From: Macrophomina tecta
Lineage: Eukaryota; Ascomycota; Dothideomycetes; Botryosphaeriales; Botryosphaeriaceae
Assembly (NCBI GenBank): GCA_024180945.1
Contig: JAKSGN010000013.1
Location: 496,001-560,000, forward strand
DNA: 64,000 nucleotides
Direction: 5' to 3'
The notes under the pieces are model-generated. The model ran no database searches and had not been told where the DNA came from. It worked only from the letters and a program-made list of their open reading frames with translations. Within the stretch, counting starts at the first letter, position 1. Every line of letters starts with the position of its first letter. The position numbers and the translations under genes are program-made. This document shows, in pieces, positions 57,928-64,000 of the stretch.

Positions 57928-58746
57928 GGTTGGGGGGCCTTATAGGGCGTAGGGAAGTTGGGTATTCGCGAGACGGCACCAAAGGGGAAAATGGATTGCA
58001 ACCGTGTGAATAGCGTCGGGAATCAGAAGCAACAGTAGTAACCCACGAGAAGTCTATATAGAGAGAAGCCTGCCAAGAGTAAGACGGCGAGGCTGCCTCA
58101 TCCTTCCGCGCGCAGTGCTCAGAGTGGGCAATTAGCAGTCCACCCGGTGTGCAGCTGGCAAAGGAGAATAAGCAGGTGGCCACAGGAAGCGGGCGAGCGC
58201 ATGGCGGTCGTGCAGTCTGATTGGAGGCTGAAAACGGAAAGGGTTCAAGAGGGTGCAGCCACGAGGTCTTGCCAAGCGGCGGCGCGGGGCGAGGCAGCAG
58301 TAGGATTCGGCGACGGGAGAGTCAGCCTTTCAGCGCAACAGGACCGCAAGGCTGAGCCGCAGCAAGGCAGCGGCGGAACGGCGTGTGGGAGGGCGGGACG
58401 TTGTTGCGCGCAGTTGCGGTGGGCTGGGCTGGGCTGGGCTGGGATGGATGGAAAGGGCAGTGGCAGGCCCATAGCGCTAGCGAGAGGCCGATCGGCGGCC
58501 CGGGCGCGCCCCTCGCGGCCACAACTCCCACGCCGCTTCGCTGGTAGGCTCCCGACCCAGCATCCCATCTTGTCTGCGACAGCAGCCGCGGCGGGAAATC
58601 GTTCGACGCACGCCGGATGCCGACCAGCGCTCCGAACTCTGCCCAGCCCGGATCAGCGCCGCCGTCATCTCAACACCGAACTTTCGCCCGCGTCGCCTCC
58701 TCCACCGCCCTCCACGGCCCCCCGTCCGGGAAATGATATCAACCCC
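57928..58746. promoter_or_regulatory. divergent promoter region, RTA1-like gene and TRS130
   Basis: An 819-bp region between divergent start codons. The half near TRS130 is GC-rich and stays open for 200 codons in the TRS130 frame. A (GGGCT)n repeat lies at 58421-58443 and an ATTGG at 58220-58224. The final 60 bp is a C-rich leader. Confidence 0.55.
58421..58443. repeat. (GGGCT)n repeat, about 4.5 units
   Basis: Short perfect pentanucleotide repeat in the promoter or leader of TRS130. Read in the TRS130 frame it would encode Trp-Ala-Gly-Leu-Gly, which looks non-protein-like. Confidence 0.85.
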
Positions 58747-61700
58747 ATGGCTTCTTCATCCAAGGTCACCGTAGAATACCATGACCCCAACCAATTGTGG
58801 CCCGTGATCGAGCACCACTTCCGCGCCAGGCTTCCTCTCAGGAATCTCCATTGGAAATCTCCCTCCAGGCCCCTCCGCTCCATTGACTCGCTGCACGTGG
58901 ACTTCGTCCCGGGGAGAGACCCTACCGATGACTTTCTCAAGTCGCTGCCGCCCTCCTCTTCCGGCGATGGCAGGAGAAGTCGCGCTGCCTCGGCCGCTTC
59001 CATGCGCCCCGGCTCATCTGACGGCCGTTCGGGACGTCGCCGCCATCAGATTCCTGGACTGAGTCAAACACCCTACCTCAAGGTCTTCATCCTAAGGTGT
59101 GACGACAACGACACCTACAAAGTCTCCTCTCGCAAGCTTCTGCGCGAGTGGGTCAAGGACAACACCCCTCCTTCGGAAAGCGGCACCAAGAGCACCCAAG
59201 AAAACCACGATGCATTTGAGTGGCTGATTCTCCATGTTGTTCTGCCCGACACTCCCGCCGCTGCCCAACCACGCCTCAGCGGTTCCGCAAGCGCTTCCAC
59301 TGGTGCCATTGAAAAATCCAGCACGGGTTCGCGATGGCCTGGCCGCGGCTCGACCACCATCTTCGAGAAGATCCGTTCCGATTTCAACTCGACCAGCAAG
59401 TCTGCTCCGGATAGAGTGGCCCAGATCCGATTGGAGATGAAGGATATCCCACCCCACCTTATTCCTCCAGGCATTGGTCACTCTTCGCATCCATACAACG
59501 ACAGTCCGCAGGAGATCCTGAATTCGTGGAGCGACACCATTATCAAGTTCAAGACTCTGATCCTATCGTCTTTCGATTTGCGGGTCAGCCAGTATGAGGA
59601 AGACATCAAGGAAAAGGATGCGCAACGTCATCTTCCGGGTTGGAACTTTAATACTTTCTTTGTTCTAAAAGAGGGTCTAGCAAGAGGGTTCGAAAGTGTT
59701 GGTCTCGTAGAAGATGCGCTTGTGGGCTACGACGAGCTCTCCGTCGGTCTTGATACAATCATCCGGGAACGCGCGGCTGATGGCTACGGTGGCACGTTTC
59801 TCGAATATACTGAGGACCTGAAGCAACAGTTGCTTGTTTGTAAAAAGACTCCAGGCACTAATCCGTTTGGAGAGAAGCCGATCAGTTTCTCACGAAAGGA
59901 TTATAGAGGTCTTATTCTCTCGAATAACATTTCAATATTCGACTTCAGATGTTACATTTTCTCACGTCAATTGGCCCTCCTCTTGCGCTTGGGAAATGCT
60001 TCCGTCTCCAGATCAGAGTTCTTGTCCAGTTCGAGGCCGAGCTCCAGGCCGAATTCTCGACCATCGACTGCCCAACAGGCAAAGGCTTCGACCGATGACT
60101 TCTTCTTGGGAACTCGGACAGGGACGGAAGAACAGGAAACAGAGGACCTCACCTCGCTTGCGGAGCTTTGCCGACGAGCCATGAGCTTCTTGAACATTGC
60201 AGCTCACATTCTCCGCGATGACCTCGCTCTTGGGTGAGACAAGCTTGCCGGTAGCTGCTCGGTTTCCGCTAACGATCACAGGGCGGAGAAAGAGACTGAA
60301 ACAATCTCCTCCGAAGTCATAGACAACTTTGTCTCGTCGTGGAGCTATTCAGTCGCGCAACAAATCCTCAACGATACCACCTCCTCGCATCTTCCCGTTA
60401 CCACGTTTGATAAATCGTCCGGTGCGGCTCCAACAGCAAAGCAGCTCGGCCCTAAGCATGACCTCAAAGTTTCAGTTCCAGAGCAGAAGAGCTTGGTGCA
60501 TCCGAAGCGAAGCAGTTCGCTACTTGATCGACGTGCTTCAGTACAGGATTTCCCTTACAACCGTGGAGGCCAGGTCGTCTATGAGCACGGTAGATTTAAC
60601 AGCACTGGAGCTCCGTTAGGGAAGAAGGATCAGAATTCCTCTACAAGCACGCAGTTGAAATCCGGTCAGCTTGAGCTTGCTGCACATCGCGCAGAGCTGT
60701 ACCTCGTCCAGAGAAGGATTCTGGAGCGTCTTGGCAAGAAGTTGAATTGGCTTCTTGGTTGGGCTGCCGTGGCTGCACAGCATGAGGAAAACAAATTCAC
60801 TGAAGTCTCATTGGATGATGATAGGCCCGAACAAACACCGCAGGAAGGAACTAATGATGATACCCCAGGGCTAAAGGAAGAGACGCTTGGTGGAATCTGC
60901 GAAAATACGCTTCGAGGCGCGTTGGAGGACAAGGAAGATTTTAGGAACATCTACGAGGTATGCTACTCTCTACGTCTCTACGAAGATTGAGGCTGACCAG
61001 CGTTCCAGCAATTAAGCGATCTCGCTGTCAAGCACTACTTTGCCGCAAATCGGTCCAAGTCCGCTGAAGGGATCATGGGCGATCTAGCGGCTTTAAAGTT
61101 GTGGGTCTTCTGTCCTGCGTTGGGTTGCGCCCATATGGCTAATCAGAAAACAGTGAATTGGGAGATTTCTCCGCAGCAGCCACTTACTTCAGCCGCATGG
61201 CACCGCTCTATGCCCAGAATAGATGGAATCTGGTGGAGGTCACGATGCTCAAGATGTATGCGCAGTGCCTCAAGAAACTCAACCGGAAGGACGAGTATGT
61301 TAGAGTGCTCCTCGATCTTTTGGCGAAATCGGCTGCCAATCAGAAACCTTCACTTTCTGTCAATATGCGCGGATCTTCGGGGCCAACTCCTTGGCTGGAC
61401 GATGATCGATTAGACACTACCGGTGTCCTGAAGGAGCTAGTTGCTTTCTCAGAAGAGCTGCCGTATGATGTCCTTGCACCAATGAGCCGCTACTTTTCCA
61501 ACATCATCGTAAATCCATACATACAGCATTTCGAGGACCAGGACGGCTTTCAGATGAGCATTAGCTTCCGACATCTTCTTGAAGATGACATAGACATCGA
61601 TAAAGCCAAAATTCGTCTTGTCAGCATGGATCCAGGAGAAAACCGAGATGTCTGGCTTGAGACGAAGGAGAAGCTGGAGATCAAGCAAGGCCAAACCACG

Positions 61701-63744
61701 ACTTGGCTCCATACGAATGTAAGTACTAACTCAAGCTTCCACTTGGCGGCTGTTAATGGTTGTAGGTTGTCACTCTCGGCTACTACGCCGTCGACAAAGT
61801 CGTACTTGAGGCGAAGAAGATCCACTTCACACATGAGATGATGAAGAAAGAAGAGACCCTTCAACCTTTGGGAATCACGATGCCGGGGTCATCCGCCCTG
61901 AACTCTCGGGTGCCGAAAAGATATCGTGTTCTCTCCTTTCCTCGTGCAGAAGCGTTCGATGCCAAACTCACTGTCGCACGCTCAATCCATATCGACAAGA
62001 TCAAGTCACTAGAACTAGATTGCCTTACGTTCGCCAACAATGTAACCAAAGCCGAAGTTCACATGAAGGCCGCATCAGCTGGTCTGAGGCTTCGCACGGG
62101 AAACGCGAAAGTGTTCGACGGAGACGCCAAAATCACCAATCGACCAACTCCCGGCGTCTTCGAGCTTTCAGAGATGGCGTCGCAAACAGCCACGAGGATC
62201 AGTATTCCTTACGAGTTGGAAGTCAACCTATCCGAACTGCATATCAAACTCGAAATTATCTACCATACAGACCATGGAGAGCATGAGTTCCGTGCAAATT
62301 GCACTATCAACATCGAGTTACCCCTTGATGTAAATGTGCACGACCAGTTTATGGAGCGGATGCTTCTGTCCACGTTCAAAGTTACGACATCAAACCACGT
62401 TCCCTTGGATGTGTTGAATATCCAGCTCAAGGGAACGGCAGCCTTTGATGTCGATCCTGCAAAGCTGTATGGTTCTCGTAATCCTGTGCGGCCTGGCCAG
62501 CCTCCGGCCTTCGTGTATCGTATCTTCAGGAAAGAAGGCACTAGCCTTTCCAATCCCGCGGATTCAAACCTCTCTCTCAGCATCAACTACCGTTGCCTCG
62601 ATGACCACGTCTACGAAGAGCTGGAAAAGAGGTTCTCAAAAGCGGTCCAGGACAGCCCATTTGCTTACCTCAGCAGGCTTTTGTTCCCTCGTTTGTGGGA
62701 AAACCTGAAAGTCACTCTGACGGCCGATGATTGGCACAAGGCATCTTTCCACGATGAGCTTCGTTGTGGCACCTTCGATGAAGCGGGCTGGATGAGCACA
62801 ATTGAGAGCCTCCCTGCTAACGCCCGGGAAAATTTGCGGGAATGGCTCTTGGAGTGGCACAAGGTAAGCTTCTCGTATTATAGAGAACATATAAAATTGC
62901 ATACTTCGATATTAACAGTTTCCCCCGCCAGGCGAATCCAACAATCAGCGTCACTCCGCCCAAAGACCGCACTGAGGCCATTATCTCCCCAATCACCCGC
63001 CGCATTACCATCACAGTCGGTGTCCCACGAGTACAGATTCTCAACATCGCCCATATAGACCTCAAGTCCCCCGTCCCCTCTCCTGCCTTTAACCCACTGA
63101 TCGCACCGCTCGGCCTCCCTCTGCAAGCCGCCCTCCGCATCAAGCACACGCGCAAATGGGACGATCCATCCTCCCTCGCCAAGAACGCGAACCTCGCGCA
63201 TCCAGATGACCCCGTCCAATTCGTGTACGAGATTGAAGCCGATCCGAATGTGTGGCTGCTGGGCGGGGCGAAGCGCGTGCAGTTCGAGGCGCGTGAGGGC
63301 GAGATTAAGACTTTCCCGCTCACGCTCATCCCACTACGCGAGGGTTATCCCAGGTGGTTGCCCAGTGTTGTGATCCGGCCCGTCGTTACCAAGGAACGTG
63401 AGAAGGAGACAAGCAGGGACCGTGCTGCTGCGGCTACGGACGTTACGTGCGAGATGGATCTCATCTCGCAGCATTCGTGCGTACAGGTCGTCCCGGATTG
63501 GAAGAGCGTCACGGTGGGAGTAGGCTTATTTGGTAGTGAGGGCGGTGGGGAGAAGGCGGTTTCGGAAGCGGTGCTATTGGAAGCGGGAAATAGGGAGGAT
63601 GGGTTGAATCGCATTGAGGGAGAAATGAAGGGCAGGGAGGGAGTGGTGGCGCAGACGGGGTTGCCGGTGGAATTTAGGGAGGTGGCGAAGGCTGACGCCG
63701 GGGATGCTGGAGTGGCAGGAGGAGAAGGGCAGGCGCAGGAGTGA
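58747..63744 (+). CDS. trs130: TRAPPII subunit Trs130 (TRAPPC10)
   Basis: Exons are 58747-60233, 60282-60957, 61009-61100, 61154-61718, 61766-62863 and 62932-63744, giving 1,576 residues. All five introns (47-68 nt) are in phase; junctions read ALG-AEKETET, NIYE-QLSDLAVK, AALK-FELGDFSAAATYF, WLHTN-VVTLGYY and EWHK-ANPTISVTPP. Trs130 belongs to TRAPPII, the exchange factor complex acting on Rab11/Ypt31-type GTPases at the late Golgi. The N-terminal conserved part starts VTVEYHDPNQLWPVIEHHFR and continues LREWVKD, FEWLILHVVLP, and AQIRLEMKDIPPHLI. TPR-like helices follow (LAELCRRAMSFLN, ELGDFSAAATYFSRMAPLY), and the C-terminal third is beta-rich. The start at 58747 is preferred because upstream in-frame codons look like leader. 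The last acceptor is GCCAG at 62931, not the earlier ACAG, to keep frame. Confidence 0.93.
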
Positions 63745-64000
63745 TGTGATGAAGGAATGACGGGATGATTTGATTCAGTGAATGGTTGGGTAGATAGCCG
63801 AGCGGGTTCGATGGGTGGTTGTGTAAGTGAATAGATACTTTCAAAGACGTCTACCCAGGTACTTTAATATTCAGAGTGTTCAAGCCGGGTCGATATGGCA
63901 TACATGTGCAGTGTAGGTCTCACATTATCTTACGGAAACGACATTATTGTGGGAGCAGACCACAGCACTCGAGACTTGTTGGAACATCTCTCAAGTGCAG
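63745..64000. other. 3' flank of TRS130
   Basis: AT-richer than the coding region, with no coding signal before the window ends. Confidence 0.6.

Noticed and set aside
23427..63744. Idea of a secondary-metabolite cluster
   Set aside because: No polyketide, peptide or terpene synthase; neighbours are housekeeping and trafficking genes.
1..64000. Search for tRNA, rRNA, CRISPR and transposons
   Set aside because: TTCGA-type T-loop matches lie in coding regions or lack a cloverleaf; no spaced direct repeats, no reverse transcriptase or transposase motifs, no AT-rich RIP block.

Overview
This 64 kb window is nuclear DNA from a filamentous ascomycete (Pezizomycotina; a Dothideomycete is my guess, not proven). 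The reasons are short introns, mostly 47-90 nt, with GTAAGT/GTATGT donors, CTAAC/CTGAC branch points and (C/T)AG acceptors; GC-biased codons; and a gene set typical of such fungi (SEY1, RTA1-like, Uds1-domain, PUF, TRAPPII and complex I genes). I rebuilt 18 protein-coding genes, joining exons by hand from splice signals, reading phase and family knowledge. Exon coordinates are in each entry. All 18 models are divisible by three and end in a stop codon. I saw no transposase, reverse transcriptase, AT-rich RIP block, rRNA or convincing tRNA.

Layout. 1-4.8 kb is GC-rich and gene-poor. A Uds1-domain septation protein lies at 4.8-6.3 kb, followed by 4 kb without a convincing gene that contains a compound AG/GT microsatellite. 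A 1,132-residue coiled-coil protein is on the minus strand at 10.4-13.9 kb. 14-23.4 kb is sparse and holds a secreted glycoprotein and an NTF2/SnoaL-like protein. From 23.4 kb the window is denser: aldehyde dehydrogenase; mitochondrial Phe-tRNA synthetase and mitochondrial dicarboxylate carrier, divergent from one 324-bp promoter; a small two-exon membrane protein; an HD-domain hydrolase; PEX16; a 1,364-residue SANT-WD40-zinc protein; the 78-kDa subunit of complex I; SEY1; a PUF RNA-binding protein; a secreted alpha/beta hydrolase; a SLY41-like transporter; an RTA1-like membrane protein; and TRS130 of TRAPPII.

The genes do not form a metabolite cluster. Two loose themes recur: mitochondrial function (Phe-tRNA synthetase, dicarboxylate carrier, complex I) and membrane or organelle biogenesis (PEX16, SEY1, SLY41-like, RTA1-like, TRS130). 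CCAAT boxes sit upstream of the mitochondrial genes.

The most interesting observations are a likely DCAF-type chromatin factor (SUMO-interaction-like motif, SANT domain, WD40 propeller with two WDxR-like motifs, eight-cysteine zinc region) whose start codon is on an 8-nt exon; an inferred 5-nt microexon in the dicarboxylate carrier; an inferred GC-AG intron in the secreted hydrolase; and several genes whose true ends lie on very short exons.
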